Shown here: one piece after another, positions 37,601-49,873 of the stretch
How the letters are laid out: every line of letters begins with the position of its first letter
Numbering within the stretch: the stretch's first letter is position 1
Made by a program: the position numbers and the translations under genes
Notes under the pieces: model-generated
The model's input: only the letters and a program-made list of their open reading frames with translations
What the model was told of the DNA's origin: nothing
The model's database searches: none
NCBI RefSeq assembly: GCF_964340395.1
Contig: NC_135549.1
Coordinates: 3,542,501 to 3,606,500, forward strand
Length of the DNA stretch: 64,000 nt
Reading direction: 5' to 3'
Origin: Glandiceps talaboti
Taxonomy: Eukaryota > Hemichordata > Enteropneusta > Spengelidae

Positions 37601-40600
37601 GTATTGTACTGTTTGATTGTGTTGTCTACCACACAATCAGTATATATAATATATAGATCCAATGTTGCATGCCCGATTGTAAGCCACATAAATGTAAAGT
37701 GATAAAGTGCTTGCAACATTGATGTAAAACAGTATATACTAAATTACCACACTCTAAAGTCAATATCAATTATTCACAGGGATCTCTGATGCAAGTTTTT
37801 TTTTTCACTACAAGTAAACTCAAATGTGATATCTTTCACTTTTGTGCTACCTTTAATTATGATTTCAGTGTGACAATATGATAGGAAATAGGAAGAAAAA
37901 ACAAATAGTTCATGATTGAACCTTAGTTTGATCAAGTCAATGTCATGATTTAGCCAGCAGCTTATAAAGTTAGTGTGTCACAGGCTAACAGTCTATATTC
38001 TGTATCGAGGATATGATATGGTAGACATTCAGGCAAAATTGATATATGTTCAGTTGTATAAACATATTGATTTACAAAAGGATCACGTTTTCTGATTGTA
38101 TTCTGTGAGCATATACATGTCTTGTAAACGTAACCATTACCATGGAATTTCAATATGTGATTTTATCCTGTAGTATACATAATTTAATTGCTATATTTTG
38201 TATTTTATGAAAGTTTGAACAAATGACCAGTATAAATGGCATACTTCTATATATAATACCACTTTATCTGTAAGCATCTATATTTGATTGTTGAAACGCA
38301 GGGTAAAGGTAAAGTAAGAAATGAAACACAAAGTACAAAAATGTTAGTGTTAATATATAACTTCGAGGAATGACTAGTCCTCACATAGCATCCTGTAGAC
38401 ATACACTGTATCCTGGTAGACAGAAATATTTTATTCTAACATATTTATCCTTCAATCACGTTAACTGGAATAAAAAATATGTCATATCTGAAGAGAGCAT
38501 GCAAGATAGTAATTTTACAACCTCAGTAGAAATTATGAAACTAAGAAACGATTTTCTGTCTGTGGTTGTATTCAATAATAATTCAATGGATCATAAAAAT
38601 AAAAGAATACAGTGCTGTAGTAAACAATTAAAGATGTCAGTATTGGGAAGAAATCTTCAGCTGTTTAAATTTTGTCTTGTTTGACCTTCTTACAAGACAA
38701 TGCAATAAGAGGAAAGTTGGTGATGAGAAACATAAAAAATTAATAGCATGTCCATCATAACATGAATATTTGATGACAGATTACCCAAACTGTTTATGCA
38801 TCATAAATATAAATAAGCCAATGGGGCATATGCATTTGTCAAGAAATCAATATTAAGTATAAGTATAGATTTCTGTGTATGTAAAGGGTTAATAGACTGT
38901 AAGATACTATGTGTGTTGTTCAGCCCTATCACGCTTCTTGTGAGCATATGTGTGTTGTGTAAATGTTAACCGTTACCATTTCGATATATGATTTTATCAG
39001 ATCAGTGATAGATCAGCTGTTGTGGGCGTGGTCTAATCTCCCCTTTCCCCAAATTAGGGCAGGCTGATACGCCCGGACCAATGACGTCATTACTGTCTAC
39101 TGATTGACTAGACTGACAGATCAGCCGTTGTGGGCGTGGTCTAATCTCTCCTTTCCCAAAACATTTAGAGCAGGCTGATAAAAGCCGGAACAATGACATC
39201 ATTTCAGTCCAATTAACACAGACTAGTAAAGGGTTAAACTGCATGATTTTTCAGTAAACAGAGTTGAAATGATTACTAATACAAAATGTAGCACCAAGAG
39301 TCATATCCAGTCTGTTATTGTCACTACATCTAGTTCAGTTCTACTTTAGCTGTCATTGTGTAACCCTGTGAAGTGGACAATGTTTGTAAAACTTCCTGCA
39401 TTGCTGCTATAGCTTCCTAGTAGAGATCTTACTGAATTGGAACATTCTTCTCTGTCTTTCTAGTTGCAGGCAACCAATTTCTCAGACCACACTGCCTGGC
39501 AACTGATACTTGACAAGGTGAAGACCACCTTCTCTGACTTCAAAATACATGAAAGGATTGAAAATGAGTGCATCATGCAGAAACTGAAGTGTAGACTGAA
39601 GGGACTGAAGATAGAGATTGCAGCAGTGACCAATGTTCACTCAGACAATCATTTGACTGATATGTTAGAGATGGTGGATGATGGCTATCATTTAGATAGA
39701 AGTAAGACTGAGGATGACCGTATCAACTTTGGTAGAATGCTGACTAAAGCTCTGAAAGAGTTCACCAAAGACTTCCTGCCTCACTTGAAGGAAGAGGAAG
39801 AGGTAAGAAAGTGACATTTCTCAGAGAATAATAATTTATGTGGAACATAGAAGAAAGAAATATGTAATTTTAGATTTGTGTTGCCTGAGGCTGCAGACAT
39901 GCTGATTTGTAGTGATAACTGTTAGAGTCTTTGACATTTTACACTGAAAGATCCATCATGGTGTACATTCTTTCAATCACATATACAACTTTACATGTGA
40001 ATAAAGAAGTATACAGAATGACAGTTGCAAACATTTCTGTCTATTGTCATTTGCACATAGTAAAGGACCACAACATTTCATCAATCAGGTTATTCTAGGA
40101 GGTCTTTATTCATTACAGACTAACTACATGAATGTCTATACTCCTTAACTTGTTTAAATTGTGTATATATTGCATTGGCAGTCCACTGAATTACCATTAT
40201 GCTTAATCTTTCGTACCTGTACTTGCTAAATTTGAAAATATGAAGCAGTGGAAATAATTTTTTAAAAAAATTGTATTTGCTGTATTTGAATTCTACATTT
40301 CTTTCTTTCTTGTGCCAGGTTTTTCAAGCTTTGTTGATGCAGTATTTCTCATTTGAAGAGCTGAAGAGCATTAAAGCCTTGGTGATAGAAAGACATTGTC
40401 AGCTGCATAGTCGTCCTTTTGAGTACCTGAAGTATCTGACAGATACTGCTGAGAAACCTACAGGTATGATGAGTTTCAACCAGGTCTTTGTGGGTTGTTG
40501 GTTTTTGAACCTCAGTGTGAGAGATTATTGTGTGTGTGTGTGTGTGCGTGAGCGTGCGCGTGCGCGTGCGGGCATGCATATGTGTGTGTGTGTGTGTAAA

Positions 40601-43600
40601 TGCATGCGTGTGTGCATTTGTGTGTTGGTGATGGGGTTGGGGGTTATCATGTATGGGTTAGAATGTGTTTGCGAGTGTGTTTGTTATTTTGTATATGGCG
40701 AGATAGTGGGCATAAATGTTCGTCAATGACTTTTTTTGACTTGGTCAAATGAAAATAGTTTTAATCACAAAAAGTAAAACTCTGCCATTTTATTTCTTAT
40801 TTAAATACTGTTAATATGTGATTGATCTGTTTATTGACAAATGGTCAAATAATGTATTACATCAAGCAAAACACAATCTTCACCCACATATCACCAGTTT
40901 TTCATTGAAAAATAATATAAATTTACCCGATGTCTCCATCACTTCATTGAGGTTGCACTCTAAAATTATTGTACATTTTGTACAAAGTATGGGAATCTAA
41001 ATTTTACCAGATAGGGCTTCCCAACCCATAGCAAAATCACTGGAAATATCTTCATCTTTTTTTACAGAGGATGATTTTGAAGAAGACAGTAAGTTCTGGC
41101 AGTTGCCTCCTGAGATAGTGATAAAGATATTTTCTCATTTGGGACCCAAAGACCTGTGTCGATGTGCCCAAGTTTGCACTAACTGGTCAAAGTTTGCCTT
41201 CTCTGGAGTGTTATGGCAGATTCTGCACCTAAGCAGATGGGCGCAAGGTAAACAAATAAATATTAGATTATATAATATTAGAAATATTAGAAAAACATTT
41301 TAAAAAATTGAATGTTGGAGATTTACTAACAAAACGTGAAGTGAAATGTTGGTGTAATAGCAGTTTTAGAATAGTGAAAATAAAACATTCATTGAATTTT
41401 AGGTATATACCTGGTAAGAATAACCACTAGTAGTCCAAACTAGAAATGTTGGGAAAGAGTTGATTACTGTTTTATCTTTGAAAGGAAGTTTCATGCCCAT
41501 CAATTGTTTATGTTTTTTCATAGTCACTAGTGATATATTTGAATTTGTTGAGAAGGTGTGCTAATCTTTGTATAAAATTTTCCACTTGCCATGATACTCT
41601 CTTAATTCTTAATTTTCACCTAAAAGCAGTACTCTGGTAATTGAGCCTTTGGTTTACAAAGATAAAACAAACTAAAACTATTGTCACAACATGTTTATAC
41701 GACATTGATATGCTGTTGAATGGACATTGGTTCAATTATATAGTCTCAGTAGGGAGGCATCTCTGAAAGCTGGTTCCATAAATTCGTAGTGTACTGTTTT
41801 GGGACTTCCAATGTTTACACGATCTTCATCACAGGGTGATTAGATTCACACAACAGAGGAACTGTTATCACCCACTTGTGTAATCTACCACATTGAACAA
41901 CAATAATAGTTTTAGTTTGTGTCTATCTTAGTAAACTGAAGCCTCGAATACCAGAGTTGTATATTGTAAAAATGACAGGATTATTGCTTTCCATGTGACA
42001 ATCAAATTATAGAGTTTTATTACATTATTATACCCATCCATATTGCAGGTATTTGGCAGTTTGGTGTTACTGTGGATGACTACCAAGGTAACCTGTCTGA
42101 TAGCACACCACTATCCAGTAGTACAGAAGACCTGTATGTAGTCGTAGATGAAGACGCTGATTTTGATGAGTCTGAGGAGAGTGATAACAGTGCTTGTAGT
42201 GCTCTAAGTTACACAGCCATGTGTATTCGCAAAGAAGCTAAGATGTTGACAGACATAACTAAGTATCTTATACCATTGATTGGAAATGGTGTACAGAAGG
42301 TAGATCTGAGTAGAAGTAAAGGTGTTAACAATGGATTGGTAAGAAAACTAGGATGCATATATACCTCATGTAGTGTCTAGGTAACACATAATAGACAAAC
42401 TTGGTTTTGTTTTAACCATATAATGGAAGAAGGGTATGTTCAGCACAAAGGTGACAAAATTGGCAATTTATTTTATTTTTATTTTTTTTCCCATTTTTTT
42501 TCCTTTTGAAAATGAAATAATTTTGACTGAAAGATTAGTCCTTTAATTGTTATACATAGTATATGAAGGAAGAGATTAGTGGATAAAATTGACTTACTTT
42601 TTCCACACCTAAGTGAATTCCTTTTGCAATTATGGTTTCGTGTTATGATTTGTTCTGGTTTGTAGTAACACTAGTCTAAAACATACATTACTTTGACTTG
42701 CAAAATCTTGATTTAATATGAAGCATTAGTATGAATTGATGACATATTTTGCTATGAGAACTAGTCAAAAGTACCAAACAAAACATTGCCAACCATTATG
42801 CACGTGAAGTGCATGGAGTGGAAGTTATGGTGTCAACCAAGAAATCAAATGTTTTGTTATATTTATGATGCGTCTAGGCGGTAATATTCTATTTCAGGTA
42901 CCGAGAATTACCAAAGAAAACATGGCCAACCATTACCAGTACATGTACATTTTATCATGGTATACATTTCCTTATTTGGAATCATGACAACCATATTATG
43001 TTTCTATTCCAGGTGTACAAAATTATTATCAGTTGTCCAAACTTGAAACATTTGAATCTATCACAAACTAATGTGTCCGATGTTGCATTCAAAGGGTAAG
43101 TAATACCAAAATACGTAGAAAGTAGGTTGTTGTAAAAGTTCATGAAATGATAAATCACAACATACAATTATCAAACTCTTATACTTTATCATTCATAGTC
43201 ATAGCAATATCATGGTGGTTATAGTGATGTTTCAGGAGACCTGCTGATGCTTGGTCAGAGAGACGATATCAAGACATGTTTACGTTTACACAGATGTCAG
43301 ACTATCCAGAAATCTAGTCGTTGTATGAGGAGAGTCATTCCTGTGTGAATGGGAGAAATCCTCCTTTGGCCCTTCACCGTCATGATACTTACCAAAAAAT
43401 TACAAATTCTCTGAAAAATTCCAACAAAACCTAACAAACTATAACCTATAACAAACCTAACATACTCAAAGTGTGTTTATCTTTGGTTTGTATCTTTTTC
43501 ACTATAAAGACTCAATCCGTAAATTGAAATGTGAGAGTGCCCTAACATCAGTGACTCAGGAAGGCATACTGATTTGGAATAAGATCATATAAAGTTGTCT

Positions 43601-46600
43601 ATGCCGGAAGGGGTGGGAATATTGCCGCAACACACTGTTTGAAGAAACTTCATCTTTGGTGACTCAGATATGATGTTATGTCTAATTATCACTTCTGTTT
43701 CGAAGACACAGCTAGTATTTTTGTAGTACAAGCCTTAGATGCATTCTAGTGAAATGGATATGTTCAACTTTTCACTTTCAAAGCTGATATCAGTATTCTG
43801 TTTGTAATTGTATGTAGGCTTGGTAGAAATGGTGGAGGTAGTCATTTGGAACATCTGGATCTGTCTGGATGCTTGAAGATTACCGACACTACACTGATCA
43901 GACTTGCCAAGGCTCTTGGAATGAACCCTCCTCAGATTGAAATGTGTTGCAAGGAAGCCTGCTCCAATAACAACAATAGTAGACATTCATATGATGATGA
44001 TAATGATGATGATGATGAGGAGGATGCAGATGAGAATATCTGTGTACCCATGGCAACCAGGACATATGATGAGGTTGCTATTGAAGACTGTGATTCAGTG
44101 TTAAAGAGATTTAGCAGGTGGAATGTGTGTGATGAAAAACAGCAATATCCTGACTGTTGTAATATTGCAAGAGATGAGTACGACACGTGGGCTTCTGACT
44201 CACAGAATCAGGGTACACTTGTAATGTACCCAAGGACGGCCAGCTCATGCTCTTGCTGTGAAAGTGAGAACCGTTCTCAGTATTCTGGACATGACAGCAA
44301 GTGGAGTGAGGACAAAATGAGGACTTATCAACTCCAACTTGCATCAGACTGTGATGATGAGAACAGCAGCAATGTTTGCTGCAGACAGTCATTGTCAGAT
44401 AGCAACAACACAAGGACTAGACGGTGCTCTGGCACTGGAAGCTGCTGCAGTGGTGCTGGCACCACTGAAAGACCATTGGAGTTCTTAGATTTATCCAGCT
44501 GCTATCAGATCACTGATGAAGGGTTAAGGTAGGTCAAGGTTCAAAGTTCACAAGTCAGGTAGGTACTTGTGACAGTGTTTATGTAATAGATATCAAAAGT
44601 TGAATAGTTAAGGTGGATCAGGATTCAAATGATGAGTTAGGGATTGAAACTACTGGCATATCAGTGTTGAAGAATATATAGTTGGATGCTGAAAATTCCA
44701 AATCAAAGTTTAACCAACTTCTTTCAGTTATCTGATGACAGGTTAATGTAGGTCAAAGTTTAAATGTCAAAGTTTATCAAACTGCTTACCAGGGGACTTT
44801 GTTCAATAAGGAAATGTCTATGTACCAGTATCAATTCTCAACCCACAAGCTGACAATTTAACTTGTCTTGTTTTGTCCAAGTATCTGCAAATAATGGTAA
44901 ATAGAAAATTGACATAACTCACAAGAAAGAAAAATGGCAATTACAATTTTGAATGACTGATGAGTGTATGATGAGGGTACATCAGTATTTTTCTTTGGAA
45001 GATTCTGTTGTTTTCCGGAGCTGCCCACACTTCACCTGCTGCTATTGAATGTACACATGCATGTTGACCTAATGTTTGAACACATTGCATTGATACTGTA
45101 ATGAATGACATGAAAAGTAACATCTACGATCTATGATTCTAGTGAGTAAAACTAGGTCACAAATTAATGATCATTGACTATGTATGTAAAAAGTTCACCA
45201 AATTCTGGATACAAAACTGGTTTTGCTGACAATGTGTACCAAGACACTTTGTGCCCAGATCATGTATGAAAGGTTACTAGGTCAAATTATATACACAATG
45301 TGTACTAGTATCATCAATTGGAAATGAGTTTGTTGCCAATATGCTACTCACTCTTTAGCATTGAACATTTGCTCATAACCACAGACACATTCAGCTAGTT
45401 CAGTAGATTTTTGTATATGGCCTGAATAGGATGAAAGCAACAGAAAACAAGTCTGTATTTACCACAACAATGTGCAACAATGAATGAAGATATGTTTCCT
45501 GTCTACATGGATTGGCTGATGGTACAATCAGCTGACAAGCTGGAACCAACCGACCAAAGTTTGGTAATGGATCTGATAAATTGAAACCTGACCAACCCAT
45601 GGTTATAGCAAGATACTATTTGATAATGAATTAAATGACAAATCTATTATAGGCAACCATGCAGTTAGTGTTGTATGTACAAAATCTTGATGGAATGAAT
45701 TTGTCATAAGGTTTACAGATTTTACAGATCAAATAAAACCTAGCTATGTTTATGTTCTTCAAGTGAAATCACCCACCTAGCTATGTTTATGTTCCTTAAG
45801 TGAAACCACCTAGCTATGTTTATGTTCAAGTGAAACCACCTAGCTATGTTTATGTTCTTCAAGTGAAACCACCTAGCTATGTTTATGTTCTTCAAGTGAG
45901 ACCACCTAACTATTGTTATGTTCAAGTGAAACCACCTAGCTATGTTTACATTCTTCAAGTGAAAACACCTAGCTATGTTTATGTTCTTCAAGTGAAACCA
46001 CCTAGCTATGTTTATGTTCTTCAAGTGAAACCACCTAGCTATATTAATGTTCTTCAAATGAAACCACCTAGCTATGTTTACGTTCTTCACCTAAAGCTAA
46101 CTAACCTCTATATCAAAATACACCTGAAGAATAATGGGTTACATTTCAAAACAAATCAACAAGCTTGTGTGTCAAGAACTTGGATCTTGTGGTATTCATC
46201 TGATTATAGTAAACCTACAATATATCAAATTAGTCAAGACAGACACCCTCACCCCCACCCTATCCATCAATAGAATGCTATGTCCCAAGTATACATAAAA
46301 ATAAACAAGAAACCTGCTGGTCATGTGAAGGGTTAGATGACATCGTTATTTGTTATTCTGATTTGTAATCAATTTTAATTATTTCACTCTTCAGTTCATT
46401 TGTGAAAGTGTAATATTTTAATTTACCATTGAGTTTTGACTGTAGTACTGTAATAATTAGATTTGAGAGTAGGTTGCAGTATTTCCCACAAAGCCATGTT
46501 TTTACAAATGTCTCAGCAGTGAAGTAACAGTAGTCAAACTGTATGTATTATGACCCTTCAACCTTTGACCTCTGACCTGATATGGCAAAGCTGCCTATGT

Positions 46601-46904
46601 TTTCCTGGATATCTTGGGTTGGGGGTTGGATGTATATGTGTAATCAAATCATTAACTAAATCTTGTTCATTACAGTGTATTAGCTGGCAACGGAGGGTTG
46701 CCCAACCTGAGGCACCTGAATTTATCTGGGTGCCTTAATGTCACAGCCATTGGTTTGCAAGAATTAGCCGAGGCCAGTCCAATGTTGGAACATGAGCATT
46801 TCTTTTACTGTGATAATATCACAGAAGGACCATTCCAGGAGTCTGCTAGTGGTTGTCAGAATCTGCAATGCAGGAACAAAGTGTGTTGCCGATCTGGAGA
46901 ATAA
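34606..46904 (+). CDS. FBXL5: F-box/LRR protein 5, iron- and oxygen-sensing ubiquitin ligase subunit
   Basis: Eight coding exons: 34606-34689, 39464-39802, 40319-40463, 41068-41247, 42049-42338, 43013-43095, 43818-44528 and 46676-46904. All have GT-AG introns and compatible phases, and the product is 686 aa (human about 691). Residues 1-160 form the hemerythrin-like domain. The di-iron ligands are present at H15, H57, E58, E61, H87, H135 and E139; the first four match human numbering exactly, which fixes the start and the exon 2 acceptor. The F-box is about 201-245 ([13 protein letters not shown]), which recruits SKP1. An acidic [12 protein letters not shown] segment follows, then LRRs split by a long exon 7 linker. 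The C terminus ends CCRSGE and keeps C656, C671, C681 and C682, the [2Fe-2S] ligands of human FBXL5. In the family, SCF-FBXL5 degrades IRP2 when iron and oxygen are sufficient. A 7-residue insertion lies between E61 and H87. Confidence 0.95.
34690..39463 (+). other. FBXL5 intron 1
   Basis: A 4.8 kb intron with a GTAAGC donor and a TCTTTCTAG acceptor. A second AG lies six bases downstream (TTGCAG), so an isoform lacking Leu-Gln is possible. CpG density drops sharply within this intron, near 35.7 kb. It contains a two-copy repeat at 39002-39215 and no other supported exon. Confidence 0.8.
39002..39215. repeat. ~115 bp direct repeat with CRE-like cores, FBXL5 intron 1
   Basis: Two copies share GATCAGCYGTTGTGGGCGTG, then GTCTAATCTC, GCAGGCTGATA and CAATGACRTCATT. 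The first keeps a perfect CRE (TGACGTCA); the second has lost its CpG to TGACATCA. It is more GC-rich than its surroundings. Confidence 0.75.
40526..40620. repeat. Alternating purine-pyrimidine tract, FBXL5 intron 3
   Basis: (TG)n, (CG)-containing GTGCGC units and a second (TG)n lie about 60 bp after the exon 3 donor. The strict alternation with CGCG steps is the kind of sequence that can adopt Z-DNA. Confidence 0.8.
45738..46095. repeat. 33 bp minisatellite in FBXL5 intron 7
   Basis: About eleven imperfect units containing AAGTGAAACCACCTAGCTAT then GTTTATGTTCTTC. Some units are 27-30 bp. Because the period is a multiple of three, both strands are open: [11 protein letters not shown] repeats on plus and [11 protein letters not shown] repeats on minus. 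It is bounded by intron sequence, so I treat it as non-coding. Confidence 0.9.
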
Positions 46905-47059
46905 TATACAGGTACCTGTATGCTAAATTTCTGGCTTTTTGTCAATGAAAACATTAATTTTTGTGTGTGTTTAATTTTTTTTAATTTCATAAGAAGGAAA
47001 ATGACTATATGTCAAAGACAAAAAAAACACAAGACTAATACAAGCAAACACAGAATCAC

Positions 47060-47645
47060 CTACACGTCAAAATAAGTAAGAAACAGTCCCCATTTTTTAT
47101 ATATTTTCCTAGATGAAGCAATTTGGTTTTCTACTTTATAAATTGAATCAGTAAATATGACTTTAAATCCAGGTATATGTGATAAGGTGTTTGAATATGT
47201 ACATCTAAAAATAAATTAATGTCCTAGAAGGAAAATGAAATTGAAAAAAAAAAGTGTTTCTTTGTTAAGATAACAGGTTAATTAGTATGCATAACTAAAC
47301 TAAACCCAATCCCTAACTGAATTCCAAAATAGATCAACACATCTACATTCCCAGAATAAATGACAATAATCTTCATTATCTTAACAAAAGGAATATAACA
47401 GTAAATTAGTTAAATCCCAAGTAAATAACTTATTTGTTTGCAGGCTTTTCATGATAAGTTTGTGTTGGAAATTTCTTAACTTCAAATCAATGGTCGACCC
47501 ATGACAAAGTGTAGATAAGTTATTCCAAGGAAAAACAAAATCCAAGATATGCCAATAATGTATAATATGTGAAGGAAAAACATTAATTTCTTGATAAGCA
47601 AAGAAATGATTTGGAAACTCCTTATAAAAGTATGTTAACTTAATT
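47060..47645 (-). mobile_element. Dead 3' fragment of a Tx1/L1-type non-LTR retrotransposon
   Basis: On the minus strand a broken frame reads through segments typical of the ORF2 C terminus of Tx1/L1 LINEs: a YWHILDFVFPWNNL stretch, LKLRNFQHKLIMKSLQTNKL, a Cys/His-type EDYCHLFWECRCVDLFWNSV segment and, after stops and a frame change, KVENQIASSRKIYKKWG before a final stop at 47060-47062. At least two in-frame stops and a frame shift show that it is long dead. No reverse transcriptase core is present. Family assignment comes from remembered sequence pattern. Confidence 0.65.
47210..47215 (+). terminator. Candidate FBXL5 poly(A) signal
   Basis: The first clear AATAAA after the FBXL5 stop codon, about 305 bases downstream. 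It lies within the antisense LINE remnant, so FBXL5 may use LINE-derived sequence for its 3' end. Another AATAAA near 48633 is an alternative. Confidence 0.3.
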
Positions 47646-47901
47646 ATAACAGTTGTATATCTGAGTAAATAATGTAGCCATCTTTATAACAGGGGAGATA
47701 GGGGTTGTCATAAACAGCGCCCTCTAGTGTTCACAGGCTGGGACTAGTTGTGGAAAGGTAGTAGAATGTTGCTGATCACAGTCCCATTCTGATAATGAAA
47801 TGTTGCATCAACACCTCACTGAAACACTGACAATCCTTGTACACTTTCTTGAGATGTCGCTTTATAGATTGATGTTTCAATGAGTTGATTTTGAAATACC
47901 A

Positions 47902-48210
47902 ATTGATTTTCATAATACACACCCACCTTAATAAGTAGTGTATATAGGTATCTATGTCAAACAAATCATTCGCCATCTACACTACTCCCCCTGTTGATGG
48001 GAAAACTTATGCTAAGATGCTGGATCCTGATAAAAAATCTAATTGTTAGGCACTGATTAATTTTCATACACGCATCCACCACAGTAAGAAGGGTGTATAT
48101 ATGTATCTATGTCAAACAAATCATTCACCATCTACACTACTTCACCCATGAGGGCGCTGTTGAAAACTTATGCTAAGATGCTGGTTCCTGATAAAAAAAT
48201 CTAATTGTCA
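47902..48210. repeat. ~155 bp direct duplication
   Basis: Two adjacent copies share ATCTATGTCAAACAAATCAT, CATCTACACTACT, AAAACTTATGCTAAGATGCT and CCTGATAAAAAATCTAATTG. Divergence is moderate. No coding content. Confidence 0.75.
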
Positions 48211-48639
48211 ATACATCTCCCTAAGCTTTCAGTATACAATGAAACTAGTGTTATGCAAGAGTGTGCTAATCAAACTAGAAACTCAATAGGTGTTTGTATA
48301 ACTGCTAAATGAGTTGCTTGTTTGAAGACTGTCTCCAGTCTTTAATAGACATCTTGTGACAGATGTAACTGTAGCATCAAGTTGAATGAACCTTTCTGTT
48401 CCATGCTTTTATTGAACTGCATGTATAAAGTAACTTTGATGACAAATATTTCTTTAAATAACTGAAAATATGATAGATGGAAACAAAATGTGGTCATAAT
48501 TTTTCCTATGTGATGCTGAAAATTTGTTCTTATGCATTAAAATCTATAAAACATACTTATATAAGGAAATAATATTACCTGCTGTGAAATTTTATCCTTT
48601 TGCTGTTTCAGTTGTATTTAATTGTAATTCAATAAATGA

Positions 48640-49430
48640 AAGCAATGAAATGTATGCTTAGTTCTAGGTTGTTTACAGTCACTGTTAGCAGTCAGGGGGA
48701 GAAGTGAAGCAATGAAATGTATGCTTAGTTCTAGGTTGTTTACAGTCACTGTTAGCAGTCAGGGGGAGAAGTGAAGCAATGAAATGTATGCTTAGTTCTA
48801 GGTTGTTTACAGGCACTGTTCACATTCAGGGGGAGAAGTGAAGCAATGAAATGTATGCTTAGTTCTAGGTTGTTTACAGGCACTGTTCACATTCAGGGGG
48901 AGAAGTGAAGCAATGAAATGTATGCTTAGTTCTAGGTTGTTTACAGGCACTGTTCACATTGAGGGGGAGAAGTGAAGCAATGAAATGTATGCTTAGTTCT
49001 AGGTTGTTTACAGGCACTGTTCACATTCAGGGGGAGAAGTGAAGCAATGAAATGTATGCTTAGTTCTAGGTTGTTTACAGGCACTGTTCACATTCAGGGG
49101 GAGAAGTGAAGCAATGAAATGTATGCTTAGTTCTAGGTTGTTTACAGGCACTGTTCACATTCAGGGGGAGAAGTGAAGCAATGAAATGTATGCTTAGTTC
49201 TAGGTTGTTTACAGGCACTGTTAGCAGTCAGGGGGAGAAGTGAAGCAATGAAATGTATGCTTAGTTCTCGGTTGAGACGCATGTGTAGCGCGTTTCTTAC
49301 AAGAAATAAAATAATAATAATAATAATAATAGTTTACAGGCATGGTTAGCAGTAATGGGGAGAAGTGAGATGTATGCTTAGTCCTAGGTAGTTTACAGGC
49401 ATGGTTAGCAGTCAGGGGGAGAAACAAAAT
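48640..49430. repeat. 67 bp minisatellite interrupted by a TAA-tailed insert
   Basis: Units containing GTATGCTTAGTTCTAGGTTG start every 67 bp from 48661 to 49197. The first two and the ninth carry CACTGTTAGCAGTCAG; the middle six carry CACTGTTCACATTCAG, showing local homogenisation. The tenth unit is broken after TTAGTTCT by a segment ending AGAAATAAAA(TAA)n (about 49270-49331), after which two degenerate units resume. Confidence 0.92.
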
Positions 49431-49873
49431 ATAAACTCTGCCAATGATTAACAATAGTATTTTTTAATAATGTATATATTTTAATGTATGTATTGTCCTA
49501 TGCAAATCCTTGCATCATTTTGTAGTGAGGGTTGTAGTGATATTAAGTAGGATACTGACTTTAGTAAAGAGCTCACCAAACACTATATCTTGGCAACTGA
49601 TGTTTAAGTAAACTAATATTAGTAATGAGTTTATGAAAGTCAACTACTGTATGGCTTTGAAAGGTACATTGTGTACTGGGAGTCAATGTTTACTGTCTGT
49701 TAAATGCTGACATATTTATTAAGTCTTCAGTCCGCTAGGGAAATTAAATGTCTTGTACATCAATGTGGGATTCCTGCTATAAAGTGATAAAACATACACG
49801 GCTCTGTTTTCATGATACAAGTGTATTGATCTATATGCCATCCATCAATTCATGGTTTCTTCTGGTGGCTAAC

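Noticed and set aside
43191-43400. More GC-rich segment of FBXL5 intron 6 after a TTTCAG, possible alternative exon
   Set aside because: The open phase ends in a stop without a donor, and the exon 6 to exon 7 junction already matches the FBXL5 family.
47700-47740. GCGCCCTCTAGTG motif (similar fragments near 8900 and 53985)
   Set aside because: Short GGGCGC/GCCCCCT pieces are widespread in invertebrate non-coding DNA; no defined element could be bounded.
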